Notes: generated by a model from the sequence alone, not told the origin. 16,284 nt of DNA from CAAFZY01 sp964410325 (GCA_964410325.1 CAYPFN010000022.1:1-16284), one strand, 5' to 3'; shown: positions 6,566 through 14,403, numbered from the stretch's first letter. Translations and numbers: made by a program.

Positions 6566-6594
6566 TTGATAAAATTATAAAAATTATATAAAAT
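6566..6594 (+). promoter_or_regulatory. promoter for the 175-aa protein
   Basis: TTGATA (6566-6571) and TAAAAT (6589-6594) are spaced exactly 17 bp apart, placing the start near 6601, about 30 bases before the gene. The preceding bases after nrdG (6470-6512) contain only an imperfect AACC.../GGTT hairpin with a short T run that could be a weak terminator. Confidence 0.6.
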
Positions 6595-6632
6595 TAACTT
6601 ATTGTATTTATGTTGAGAACAACGGAGGTTCA

Positions 6633-7160
6633 ATGAAACTGTATCATTATGTTACAAAAGGGAATACGGTTTTAGAAAAAGGGATATTGTCGTTTGCGCA
6701 AAATCCGAATGCGGATTTGAATTATTATTACAAACGAACCGGTGGCAGAACAACACATGAGGAAATTACGGCATGGATGGAAAGTTGTTTTGTCGGTAGA
6801 AGCCGCGGAATCCGCGCTTTTTCTGAACCGATAAGATGGACGGATAAAAGCCGATCGCTTGAGGCGTTTGTAAAAAATGCCGATATGTTTTCAATAGATG
6901 TTGAAGCTTTGGCAAAAGATGGTTTGTTGGAAGCTCTTTATGTCAGTCCTTCGGTTATGGATATGCCGGAATTAGTGGAAAGCAAGGATTGTGATGAAGT
7001 TTTGCAAAAAATTTCCGGTGTTGAAAAAATTGATTACTCTCCGATAGATTGGAGCGTTTGTAATGATGAACTTGGCTGGCGGTTGGCTTTTGTGCGCTAT
7101 TATCTTATGGTAATTAAAGGCGGGTTTATCCCCACTAAATATATTGCATTGGAGGCATAA
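6633..7160 (+). CDS. uncharacterised 175-aa protein
   Basis: I do not recognise a named family. The reading frame is convincing: GGAGG sits seven bases before the ATG and a promoter lies just upstream. The protein is soluble, with no signal peptide or membrane segment, and has mixed charge. It opens MKLYHYVTKGNTVLEKGILS. An LYHY(T/V)...GIL start is seen in several ADP-ribosyltransferase-like and DUF4433-like folds, where the His binds NAD. A later GRSRGIRAFSEPIRW block is the most distinctive sequence. There is no clear catalytic Glu to complete the comparison, so this is a weak hint only. Two cysteines (in ESCF and SKDCD) and several Trp are spread along the chain. It is monocistronic between nrdG and the gyrB relic. 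Confidence 0.8.
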   Translation: MKLYHYVTKGNTVLEKGILSFAQNPNADLNYYYKRTGGRTTHEEITAWMESCFVGRSRGIRAFSEPIRWTDKSRSLEAFVKNADMFSIDVEALAKDGLLEALYVSPSVMDMPELVESKDCDEVLQKISGVEKIDYSPIDWSVCNDELGWRLAFVRYYLMVIKGGFIPTKYIALEA

Positions 7161-7248
7161 GTTTTTAAAATTTTATACTTAGTATGGGAGACAAGACATA
7201 TCTGAGCAAAAAATTCTTTGAGATAAAGAAAGCTTAACAACATAAATT

Positions 7249-7330
7249 GTCGGTGAGTTAATGCGCTGTCAACCTGGCTTAAGTTAAGAATTTGGTGTAA
7301 TGATAATGAGTATTTTGCCAAGTTTGCTGT
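7249..7330 (+). pseudogene. degenerate fragment of gyrB
   Basis: This stretch aligns base by base with gyrB 9798-9878 of the same window, covering residues about 131-158 (SVVNALSTWLKLRIW and onward). Most positions match, including an uninterrupted 18-mer starting GTTAATGCGCTGTCAACC. It carries a one-base insertion at about 7256, which breaks the frame, and scattered substitutions, several changing amino acids (Arg to Cys, Lys to Asn, Tyr to Phe, Glu to Lys). It has no start or end of its own. It is a non-functional copy or an imported piece of a related gyrB. The rest of 7161-7350 holds nothing recognisable. Confidence 0.85.
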
Positions 7331-7334
7331 AAGA

Positions 7335-7356
7335 AAATAAATGCGTAGCTTTATTT
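7335..7356 (-). terminator. weak AT-only terminator of the amidotransferase-like operon
   Basis: AAATAAA and TTTATTT pair around an 8-nt loop. On the minus strand the hairpin overlaps the stop codon at 7351-7353 and is followed by TTCTT. The stem has no GC pairs, so its activity is uncertain. Confidence 0.3.
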
Positions 7357-8214
7357 ACTTGAAACCGCAGTTTGCACGAGCCAGTCGTAAATATTTTGCA
7401 TACTCTGTTGTCCCTTAACTGCTAGGTTTTCGGGGTGCCATTGAATGCATAAAATATTTTTATGTTCGTTGCCCCAAGCTTCAGGAATGTTATCTTCTTG
7501 ACTTAGCGCATAAATATCTACTTGGGGCTTTTTAGCATAATTAGATAAGCTTTTTTCAATTACAGCTTCATGGTGGCGTGAATTTACCCAAATCGTTAGA
7601 CTGTCCGTCTTCATAATTTTTTGCAAGAAAGATCCTTCTTTTATACAAATTTGATGAGCCTTATCATCAGGCAAATGATGAGGCTTTTGTTTAAGACTTT
7701 CATCGGTTACTGAATGGTATAATTTTAAGCCGCTTAAAGCTCCGATAATTTGCGCTCCGGCGCAGATGGCTAATGTGGGAAGATTATGTAGGTTAATAAA
7801 CTTAAAAGCTTCTTCATAGGCAAAATAACGCTTTTGCGGCATTTTTTTCGGCGGTTGCAAATAGAAATTTTGCGGAAAGCTGAAGAATCCTCCTGGCAAT
7901 ACTAGACCCCGACATTGGACGATTTGCGAATGAATATTGTCATAATCTAAAAATCTTAAATCGGCACCGGCCTTGAGTAATGATTTTAAATAATCGTTGC
8001 TGATAGTATAATACAGCGTGCCGTCGGTCGATGTATCTTCTCCTAATATAAAGCCGATTTTAGTTATTGAACGATAATCGGGAACAATTTTTTGAATATC
8101 TTTTTTATCTATGGCAATTTCAGGGATTTTACCATTTTTGATACAGTCAGCAATGGCGGATTTTTTAATTCCATAACAGTCAAATTCTCTCAGATATTTT
8201 ATAAATAATACCAT
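7351..8214 (-). CDS. class I glutamine amidotransferase-like / peptidase C26 family hydrolase
   Basis: This 287-aa protein has the PuuD-like gamma-glutamyl hydrolase layout. GLVLPGGF (103-110) is the oxyanion strand. LPTLAICAGAQ carries the nucleophile Cys151. NSRHHEAV is at 211-218. IQWHPE (258-263) completes the triad with His260 and Glu262. Members hydrolyse gamma-glutamyl amides; the substrate here is unknown. The N-terminal 50 residues are extra compared with the core domain. I place the start at 8214, two bases after the upstream gene's stop (TAA-T-ATG), not at an in-frame start 156 bases earlier, because that would lie inside the upstream gene. There is no clear ribosome-binding site, so translational coupling is likely. 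There is no signal peptide. Confidence 0.85.
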   Translation of the reverse strand: MVLFIKYLREFDCYGIKKSAIADCIKNGKIPEIAIDKKDIQKIVPDYRSITKIGFILGEDTSTDGTLYYTISNDYLKSLLKAGADLRFLDYDNIHSQIVQCRGLVLPGGFFSFPQNFYLQPPKKMPQKRYFAYEEAFKFINLHNLPTLAICAGAQIIGALSGLKLYHSVTDESLKQKPHHLPDDKAHQICIKEGSFLQKIMKTDSLTIWVNSRHHEAVIEKSLSNYAKKPQVDIYALSQEDNIPEAWGNEHKNILCIQWHPENLAVKGQQSMQNIYDWLVQTAVSSK

Positions 8215-8215
8215 A

Positions 8216-9253
8216 TTATTTATCTCTGCCAGAAAGTTTTTGCCGAATGATGTTAATATCAACAGATACTCCCGAAGGTGTGGAAACTGTATTTTGAACA
8301 TTACGTATTTGAGGCGTATCTTGCTGATTATCAAGTTGTTTAGCTTGATAATTTTGAGTCTTCTTCTCAATTAATGATGGAATATCGATTATGGTTGTCG
8401 GGCGGTCTTTGAAAAACTTATGATCTTTGACGTCGTTATTAAAACCGATAAACTGCGGAGTTCCGTTTTCATCATTGCCGTTATACATCATCATATGACC
8501 GTTACCTTGGGCGTTTCTTCCTTTTATTATAATCAGGCTTCCAGGCTTAAATTTTTTAATATCGTCTAAAAGAGATTGGGAAGAATGTACTTGCTCGGGG
8601 GTTTTCTTTTTTAAGTGTTCGGTAAACGTATGCGGATGGGCAACTGTTTCGGCATCTTTCGGTAAGAAGGAAAATCCGCCATAATAGTATTTTAACTCGT
8701 AAAGAGGGTAAGTTAAAGATTTGGTGCAATAACCATGATCCGAATCGGGGTTAAATGAAGAATCTTTAATCTGTTGAGTCGCTTGTGCTGTGTGAAAGCT
8801 GTTGGCAATGGCTCGGTTGACAATTGCTGGAGTAACGGCTTTATCTATAAGCAAATCACGCGTAATTTGTTGTTTTATTTGTTCTTGGTTGTTTTCTAAA
8901 AAATCTTGCGCTTTAATTTCATATTCTTTTTGAATTTCAAGAGATGCATTTTTATAGCAAGATATTTTTTCAGCTTCGCTGCTACCGGGTAAAATGGCAT
9001 TTTTTGCTACCTGACGGCTTAAGTGGTCTATGACTTCGGGCGAGCAGAGCTTGTCAACATTATTTTTATCAATATGAATAAAGGTAACCTCGCGAATACC
9101 TTGACCGTTATCTTCTATTATAAAAGAATAACCTCCTTTGCCATCTGATTTTGCACTTTCTTTGGCTTTGGCTTTTTTAGCGAGTAAACTATTGATATTG
9201 GAATTTACCATATCAATATATTTGTTTTGGATATCTTGAAAATTGATAGTCAT
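8216..9253 (-). CDS. putative papain-like (NlpC/P60- or CHAP-like) cysteine hydrolase
   Basis: This 345-aa protein has no family I can name firmly. Residues about 1-165 are helical and charged. The central part has the order expected for an NlpC/P60- or CHAP-type fold: GYCTKS with Cys176, then FKPGSLIIIKG, then GNGHMMMYNG with His253, then FIGFNND with polar candidates at 272-274. The PG-x-LI-I-x-K followed by GH-x4-Y pattern is typical of such domains. Residues from about 295 on are Gln/Asn-rich and probably disordered. There is no signal peptide or membrane segment, so it acts in the cytoplasm or is exported by a route not visible here. AAGGAAAA precedes the ATG. It is the first gene of a two-gene unit with the C26-like hydrolase. 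Confidence 0.72.
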   Translation of the reverse strand: MTINFQDIQNKYIDMVNSNINSLLAKKAKAKESAKSDGKGGYSFIIEDNGQGIREVTFIHIDKNNVDKLCSPEVIDHLSRQVAKNAILPGSSEAEKISCYKNASLEIQKEYEIKAQDFLENNQEQIKQQITRDLLIDKAVTPAIVNRAIANSFHTAQATQQIKDSSFNPDSDHGYCTKSLTYPLYELKYYYGGFSFLPKDAETVAHPHTFTEHLKKKTPEQVHSSQSLLDDIKKFKPGSLIIIKGRNAQGNGHMMMYNGNDENGTPQFIGFNNDVKDHKFFKDRPTTIIDIPSLIEKKTQNYQAKQLDNQQDTPQIRNVQNTVSTPSGVSVDINIIRQKLSGRDK

Positions 9254-9281
9254 TTGAATTTTCCTTACATGGTTAATGTTT

Positions 9282-9310
9282 ATGGTAGCATAAATTGTCG
9301 GCAGTGTAAA
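9282..9310 (-). promoter_or_regulatory. promoter of the papain-like/C26 gene pair
   Basis: On the minus strand TTTACA (9305-9310) and TACCAT (9282-9287) are spaced 17 bp apart. The predicted start is about 20 bases before the ATG. The spacer carries a 13-mer also found at 7241-7253. Confidence 0.6.
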
Positions 9311-9343
9311 GCTATAAAGCCGTTGATATCTTTTATTTTGGAC

Positions 9344-9372
9344 TTGGTAAAATTGGGACCAGGGTGTATATT
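9344..9372 (+). promoter_or_regulatory. candidate gyrB promoter
   Basis: TTGGTA (9344-9349) and TATATT (9367-9372) are 17 bp apart. The -10 is preceded directly by TG. The start would be about 26 bases before the gyrB ATG. Confidence 0.45.
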
Positions 9373-9405
9373 TTTGTAGTTAAAAAATGAAAGACAGGGG
9401 TTAGA

Positions 9406-11847
9406 ATGACAGAATTAACCAATGATGAATACTTGAAAAGTGAACAAGAATATAATGCTGATTCTATTAAAGTTTTAAAGGGCTTGGATGCTGTTCGTAA
9501 ACGTCCAGGAATGTATATCGGTGATACCGATGACGGCTCGGGCTTGCACCATATGATTTACGAGGTTTTGGATAACGCTATTGATGAAGCCTTGGCTGGA
9601 TATTGCGATAAAACTATCGTTATCTTGAATCCTGACGGCTCGGCCACCATTCGTGATAACGGTCGCGGTATGCCGGTTGATATTCACAAAGAAGAAGGTG
9701 TTTCGGCAGCTGAAGTTATTATGACCGAACTTCACTCCGGTGGTAAGTTTGACAATAACTCTTACAAGGTTTCCGGCGGTCTGCATGGCGTGGGCGTGTC
9801 GGTGGTTAATGCGCTGTCAACCTGGTTGAAGTTAAGAATTTGGCGTAATGATAAAGAGTATTATGCCGAGTTTGCCAACGGCAACGTGGTTAAACATGTG
9901 GAAGTTGTCGGCGATGCGCCGGGTAGACACGGTACCGAAGTTTCATTTTTGCCTTCACCGGAAACCTTTACGCAAACAGAATTTAGCTTTGAAACGCTGG
10001 AACGTGCTATTCGTGAAAAGGCTTTTTTAAATTCAGGCGTTTATTTAAAACTGGTAGATAACCGCGGTGCCGAATCAAAAGAAGAAGTTTTTCATTATGA
10101 AGGCGGTTTGTCGGCGTTTGTTAATCATTTGAATAAGGCAAAAGCTCCTTTGCATGATAATATTATTGCTTTTTCAGGCGAAGATAATGATATTGTGGTG
10201 GAAGTGGCCATGCAGTGGACGAATGCTTACAATGAAAGCATGTTGTGCTTTACCAATAATATTCCACAAAAAGACGGTGGTACGCATTTGGCAGGTTTTC
10301 GAGGAGCATTGACTCGAACGATTAATAATTACATCAGTGAGAACAGCCTGCTTAAAAAAGATAAAAATGTGATTACTGGAGAGGATATGCGCGAAGGGTT
10401 GACATGTGTGCTGTCGGTTAAAGCTCCAGATCCGAAGTTTTCATCACAAACAAAAGATAAGTTGGTTTCTTCTGAAGTACGGCCGGTGGTAGAAGGTATT
10501 GTTGGCGATAAGCTGAAAGAATGGCTAGATGAGCATCCAACAGAAGCTAAGATGATTGTCGGCAAAATCGTTGAGGCGGCCACCGCCCGCGAAGCGGCAC
10601 GCAAAGCTCGCGAACTGACCCGGCGCAAAGGTGTTTTGGATATTTCTACACTGCCGGGAAAATTGGCTGATTGCTCAGAAAAAGATCCGGCGTTGTCTGA
10701 AGTGTTTATTGTTGAGGGAGATTCGGCCGGCGGTTCTGCAAAACAGGGGCGTGACCGTAAGAATCAGGCAATTATGCCTTTGCGTGGCAAGATTTTAAAT
10801 GTTGAACGCGCACGCTTTGATAAAATGTTGAATTCGGCAGAAATCGGGACAATTATTACGGCTTTGGGAACCGGTATTGGTCGGGATGATTTTAATGCGG
10901 ATAAATGTCGCTATCATAAAATTGTGATTATGACCGATGCCGATGTTGATGGATCGCATATTCGAACGCTGCTGTTGACATTTTTCTATCGCCAAATGCC
11001 GGAATTAATCGAGCGCGGTTATGTTTATATTGCCCAGCCACCGCTTTATAAGGCAAAGCGTGGAAACTCAATTATTTACTTGAAAGATGATCGTGAAATG
11101 GAAGATTATCTTATTCGGGGTGGTTGTGATGAGGCTGTTTTGGAAATGGTAAACGGTGAGAAGATTTTGGGGCAGGATTTAATCAGTTTTGTTGAAAAAA
11201 CAATGAAAGCCCGCGGGCTTTTGGCCTCTTTAAGCGTTAAGGCGCCGGAAAAAATCGTGGAACAGATGGCGATTGCCGGTTTGTTTAATTCGGAGATTTT
11301 GCAGGATAAGACGCACTTGATGTCTGAGCTTGATAAGATTGCCAATCGTTTGGATGATATGGAAGCTGAATATGATAAAGGTTGGAAGGCTGAAGTTTTG
11401 GCGAACGGTAATATCTCTTTTAATCGAACTTTGCGCGGTGTTAAAGAAGAGCATATTATCGGCGAATCGATTATTGACAGTGCTGAAGCCCGGGTTTTAA
11501 ATGATATGCGCGGTTTTTTGGCAGAAAATTTTGCAGAGCCATCAAGGCTGATTTCCAAGAACGGCGGTGAAAAACGAATCGACGGACCGGTTACCCTGGT
11601 TGATGCGGTTATGAGCACCGGCAAAAAGGGGATTACGCTGCAGCGCTATAAAGGTTTGGGTGAAATGAATCCCGAACAGCTGTGGGAAACAACCTTGGAT
11701 CCAGAAGCGCGTTCTTTGTTGCAAGTTAAAATCGACCATATGGAAGAAGCTGATGAAGTGTTCTCAACTTTGATGGGTGATGTGGTTGAACCGCGTAAAG
11801 AGTTTATTCAAGAAAACGCTTTGAATGTGGTTAACCTTGATATTTAA
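9406..11847 (+). CDS. gyrB: DNA gyrase subunit B
   Basis: This 813-aa ATPase subunit of gyrase works with GyrA (not in the window) to introduce negative supercoils. The GHKL ATPase domain shows LDAVRKRPGMYIGD (27-40), YEVLDNAIDEALAG with the catalytic Glu53, DNGRGMP (84-90) and GGLHGVGVSVVNALS (124-138). The Toprim domain begins EVFIVEGDSAGGSAKQGR at about residue 433 and holds the TDADVDGSHI metal-binding acids. The QRYKGLGEMNPEQLW block near the C-terminus is the gyrase B tail signature. The length is slightly more than the E. coli protein. AGGGG precedes the ATG. It stands alone, not beside dnaN/recF as in many bacteria, with a promoter and terminator of its own. Confidence 0.98.
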   Translation: MTELTNDEYLKSEQEYNADSIKVLKGLDAVRKRPGMYIGDTDDGSGLHHMIYEVLDNAIDEALAGYCDKTIVILNPDGSATIRDNGRGMPVDIHKEEGVSAAEVIMTELHSGGKFDNNSYKVSGGLHGVGVSVVNALSTWLKLRIWRNDKEYYAEFANGNVVKHVEVVGDAPGRHGTEVSFLPSPETFTQTEFSFETLERAIREKAFLNSGVYLKLVDNRGAESKEEVFHYEGGLSAFVNHLNKAKAPLHDNIIAFSGEDNDIVVEVAMQWTNAYNESMLCFTNNIPQKDGGTHLAGFRGALTRTINNYISENSLLKKDKNVITGEDMREGLTCVLSVKAPDPKFSSQTKDKLVSSEVRPVVEGIVGDKLKEWLDEHPTEAKMIVGKIVEAATAREAARKARELTRRKGVLDISTLPGKLADCSEKDPALSEVFIVEGDSAGGSAKQGRDRKNQAIMPLRGKILNVERARFDKMLNSAEIGTIITALGTGIGRDDFNADKCRYHKIVIMTDADVDGSHIRTLLLTFFYRQMPELIERGYVYIAQPPLYKAKRGNSIIYLKDDREMEDYLIRGGCDEAVLEMVNGEKILGQDLISFVEKTMKARGLLASLSVKAPEKIVEQMAIAGLFNSEILQDKTHLMSELDKIANRLDDMEAEYDKGWKAEVLANGNISFNRTLRGVKEEHIIGESIIDSAEARVLNDMRGFLAENFAEPSRLISKNGGEKRIDGPVTLVDAVMSTGKKGITLQRYKGLGEMNPEQLWETTLDPEARSLLQVKIDHMEEADEVFSTLMGDVVEPRKEFIQENALNVVNLDI

Positions 11848-11870
11848 ATTTTTATCAACTTGTGAAAAAG

Positions 11871-11895
11871 TCCGACATTTATGTCGGATTTTTTT
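11871..11895 (+). terminator. intrinsic terminator of gyrB
   Basis: The 7-bp stem TCCGACA/TGTCGGA has a TTTA loop, with an A run before it and seven T after it. The flanks make it bidirectional. Confidence 0.88.
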
Positions 11896-11978
11896 GTTAT
11901 ATATCTGCAGGGTGCCGATAGTGCCGAAAATCTTCTAAAACAATAAATTATATAAAATTCCCTTGGGTTGCTGGGGGG

Positions 11979-12338
11979 CTAGTCAGAACAGTTCCAGCCA
12001 TTTTCTTGAGTAAATGTCAGAGAACCGTTTTGAGTAGCCGAAATGTATGGCGTTGTGCTGATGCTGTCAATCACTATATAAGGCGTTGAATATAGGCTGT
12101 TATGTGTGGCGATATGGTCTTTGACCTGTTGCAGGATATTGACGTATTGCTGTTTCCTTCCGGCCAAAGTCTCTGATTGTTTGTCTACTACGGCTAGCGG
12201 CAAAGAAATAGGCCAGTATAATGAAGGAATCGTTAGTTTATCATTTGTGCGTATGGTTAGTTTAAAATATATGGGAAAATACGAAAGCAGAAAAGACCAC
12301 GTTTGCAAGCGTGACGATTGGATATTTTTATGCAGCAT
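11979..12338 (-). CDS. doubtful ORF, possible C-terminal remnant of a larger protein
   Basis: This open frame of up to 119 aa occupies most of the 540-base gap between gyrB and the HD gene. From about residue 50 it reads like real protein (LAVVDKQSETLAGRKQQYVN..., then HNSLYSTPYIVIDSIS and an ending TFTQENGWNCSD), with reasonable codon choice and a normal TAG stop. Its first 45 residues are hydrophobic/basic and look less convincing. No ribosome-binding site precedes the ATG, and its start lies just before the HD gene's start region. I recognise no family. It may be a short secreted or pilin-like protein whose 5' end was lost, or a chance frame. The bidirectional gyrB terminator would also serve it. 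Confidence 0.35.
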   Translation of the reverse strand: MLHKNIQSSRLQTWSFLLSYFPIYFKLTIRTNDKLTIPSLYWPISLPLAVVDKQSETLAGRKQQYVNILQQVKDHIATHNSLYSTPYIVIDSISTTPYISATQNGSLTFTQENGWNCSD

Positions 12339-12389
12339 ACAAGCATTTTTAACTTTTATCTGGCAATATGCCGCTTAAGGAGAGGAAAG

Positions 12390-13226
12390 ATGGTATATCC
12401 GCTGTATCAAAAAGCAAAAGATCTGCTGTATGCAGAATATCATAAAAACATGGCGATTGTAAAAGACGATCCTTTTTTTAGTAGTTATGAAAATGAAAAA
12501 CTGCGACATTCTCTGCAAGTGTCGGGCGTAGGCAACGGTATTCTTAAGCATGAATCTTATTTTCAAAACCGTTCGCCGAAATTTATTGATATGGCACGGA
12601 CGGCTATCCTGCTACATGATATTTTTAGATTTACGGAAGTTCGAATTTTATATGAAAGTGGCAAAAAGGTTGATCATAGTCTATTAGGGGCAGAATTGCT
12701 GAAAAAATTGCCTGATTTCAGCAATATTTTGATTACGCTGCCGATTAAACATCACGGCCATATGATAGAATGCCTTTATGAAGATGAAGAATATCAGAAT
12801 ATTGCGGATAAACAATTGCAACAAGATGTAAAATATATAGCGTTTGCCGTACGAGATGCCGATAAAATTGCAAATTGGCATTATTTGACCAGCTGCTATG
12901 ACCAGGTTTATCATTTATGGTTAAAGCATTATCAAGATAAATCAGCGACGCAAGGTATTATTAATCCGAAAACCTGGGAATACTTTATGCGCGCTGAAGT
13001 TGTTCCTAAAGGTATAAGCCAAACAAATGCTGATGATTTGATGGCGACATTATGTTGGTTATTTGATATAAATTATCGTTACTCGATGAAATATTGTCTA
13101 AGCTTGGATTTGTTCACAAAATATATGCGATTGTTTTCACGCATACAAGTTCCTTCTGAGCAGATTACGGCTATCTACAAGGTGGTGGCTGACTTCTGTC
13201 TAAAACACTTTAATGAAAAGATTTAA
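12390..13226 (+). CDS. HD-domain putative metal-dependent phosphohydrolase
   Basis: This 278-aa protein shows the HD-domain order of metal ligands: RHSLQV with His40, AILLHDIFRF with His76-Asp77, VDHSLLGAELL with His96, IKHHGHM (His121/122/124), and VRDADKIANW with Asp156/158. Such proteins hydrolyse phosphate esters or nucleotides; the substrate cannot be told from sequence. Extra His ligands in HD-associated positions suggest a two-metal site. The start at 12390 is chosen because AAGGAGAGG (12377-12385) sits immediately upstream. A longer frame from 12318 would add about 24 poor-quality residues. No signal peptide or membrane segment is seen. It converges on nusG, and no partner gene is evident. 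Confidence 0.83.
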   Translation: MVYPLYQKAKDLLYAEYHKNMAIVKDDPFFSSYENEKLRHSLQVSGVGNGILKHESYFQNRSPKFIDMARTAILLHDIFRFTEVRILYESGKKVDHSLLGAELLKKLPDFSNILITLPIKHHGHMIECLYEDEEYQNIADKQLQQDVKYIAFAVRDADKIANWHYLTSCYDQVYHLWLKHYQDKSATQGIINPKTWEYFMRAEVVPKGISQTNADDLMATLCWLFDINYRYSMKYCLSLDLFTKYMRLFSRIQVPSEQITAIYKVVADFCLKHFNEKI

Positions 13227-13229
13227 ACG

Positions 13230-13256
13230 AAAAAAAACCGTAATGTTGAAAACGGG
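13230..13256 (-). terminator. terminator of secE-nusG
   Basis: On the minus strand CCGT and ACGG pair around a 10-nt loop and are followed by eight T. The stem is short, but the T run is strong and it sits 24 bases after the nusG stop. On the plus strand it falls right after the HD gene, with GTCTTTTTT following. Confidence 0.5.
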
Positions 13257-13279
13257 TCTTTTTTAGGGATTTATTAAAG

Positions 13280-13813
13280 TTATTTAACTTTTTCAACTTG
13301 TGAGAATTCCAGTTCAACCGGTGTGTACCGACCAAAAATTGAAACGGAAACTTTTAGGCGTGATTTTTCACTATCAACTTCTTCAACAACACCGACGAAA
13401 GAGGCAAACGGACCGTCAGTAACACGGATTTGTTGGCCAATTTCAAAGTCAATAAGGGTTTGAGGACGTTCAACACCTTCTTCCATTTGTTTGATAATGC
13501 GTTCGGCTTCAGCATCGCTAATTGGCTGGGGTTTGTTGCGGCTTCCTAAAAATCCGCTTACGCGCGGGGTATTTTTAACCACATGCCAGCATTCGTCCGA
13601 CATTTCCATTTTAACTAAAATATAACCGGGAAAGAACTTGCGTTCACTGTTGACTTTTGTGCCTTTTTTTATTTCAACAACTTCTTCGGTCGGAACCAAG
13701 ACGTCTAAAATTTTATCTTCCATTTTCTTTAAAACGGCTTGTTCGCGTAAAGATTCTGCGACCTTTTTTTCTGAACCAGAATAGACATTAACAACATACC
13801 AGCGTGCAGCCAT
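13280..13813 (-). CDS. nusG: transcription termination/antitermination factor NusG
   Basis: This 177-aa protein binds RNA polymerase and links it to Rho or the ribosome. The NGN domain begins ARWYVVNVYSGSEKKVAESL and contains the FFPGYILVKMEM and VSGFLGS blocks. The C-terminal KOW domain is seen in IGQQIRVTDGPFASFVGVVEEVD. The ATG at 13813 is chosen over one 39 bases upstream because the family starts M-x-x-RWYVV, and TAGGAG within the end of secE lies at the right distance. It is separated from secE by only 2 bases, so the two are translationally coupled. The rplK-rplA genes that usually follow are absent. Confidence 0.97.
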   Translation of the reverse strand: MAARWYVVNVYSGSEKKVAESLREQAVLKKMEDKILDVLVPTEEVVEIKKGTKVNSERKFFPGYILVKMEMSDECWHVVKNTPRVSGFLGSRNKPQPISDAEAERIIKQMEEGVERPQTLIDFEIGQQIRVTDGPFASFVGVVEEVDSEKSRLKVSVSIFGRYTPVELEFSQVEKVK

Positions 13814-13815
13814 GA

Positions 13816-14010
13816 TTATGCTCCTAATCCCAAGATTAAGCGTATAGCCCAACCTAAAACAACATCAACAAAAAAGAAAAAGACCGCAGCAATAGCGACA
13901 ATGATAATAACCATTGTGCTGACATGTGAAACTTCTTTCTTCGTTGGCCAGGTAATCTTTTTAACTTCTTGTTTTACCTGTCTGAAAAATTGTATCGGAC
14001 TAACTTTCAC
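13816..14010 (-). CDS. secE: preprotein translocase subunit SecE
   Basis: This 64-aa inner-membrane protein is the clamp of the SecYEG channel. The amphipathic N-terminal helix QFFRQVKQEVKKITWPTKKE (residues 8-26) contains the conserved ITWPT(K/R)KE motif. One membrane helix follows (about 32-60, VIIIVAIAAVFFFFVDVVLG). This short one-helix form is normal for alphaproteobacteria. The start is GTG, with AGGA about eight bases upstream. It is the first gene of the secE-nusG unit. No tRNA-Trp lies upstream, although it commonly precedes secE. Confidence 0.96.
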   Translation of the reverse strand: MKVSPIQFFRQVKQEVKKITWPTKKEVSHVSTMVIIIVAIAAVFFFFVDVVLGWAIRLILGLGA

Positions 14011-14104
14011 CTTGGTATCCTATCTTAAAAAATTTATACCTCTTTTGCTGGAAAACACAGGCCATAGATAAATAACAGGCACAATGTTCCCGTTTGTTGT
14101 GGCT

Positions 14105-14133
14105 ACAATATTAAATTATTTATCATCTGTCAA
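14105..14133 (-). promoter_or_regulatory. promoter of secE-nusG
   Basis: On the minus strand a perfect -35 TTGACA (14128-14133) and a -10 TATTGT (14105-14110) are spaced 17 bp apart. The start near 14098 leaves a leader of about 88 nt. Confidence 0.75.
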
Positions 14134-14403
14134 TAGAGAACTTGCTTTTTTGTGGTAGTTTGTCGCCCAGTTTTCCGTGGAGCTTTGTAGGGCAAAAATT
14201 CGTGAATTTTTATCTGCTTTAATGGTGCCAAATATTGAAGAGTATAGAAAAATTTACCAACAAAATGAAAATAGAAAAAATCTTAATATGTTTGCAAGTC
14301 AGAAAGGAAGAGTATTATTATATATAACTTATTCTTTTTTGTAATAAGAATATTTTCTCTAATGTCTGTACAATAAATTGCTTCAAGCAAAACTTCTTTG
14401 CTG
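14134..14403. other. intergenic AT-rich stretch without recognised genes
   Basis: No tRNA or gene is supported here. Two minus-strand frames across 14134-14250 stay open for about 40 codons each, which may be a coding relic, but neither matches a family I know. A small hairpin, AGCAAA/TTTGCT (14386-14402), abuts the -35 of the next promoter and could be an operator. Confidence 0.4.

Noticed and set aside
7351..8370. Longer start for the C26-like protein, adding 52 residues
   Set aside because: The extra part lies inside the upstream gene, is basic/AT-driven without domain similarity, and an ATG directly after the upstream stop fits coupling.
12318..12389. Upstream start for the HD-domain protein
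   Set aside because: The residues are atypical and lie in front of a strong AAGGAGAGG site placed for the ATG at 12390.
13814..13852. Upstream ATG for NusG
   Set aside because: It lies inside secE; the family N-terminus and the TAGGAG site support 13813.
14134..14250. Coding remnant on the minus strand upstream of the secE promoter
   Set aside because: Two frames are open at once for about 40 codons and neither matches a recognised family; noted only in the intergenic entry.
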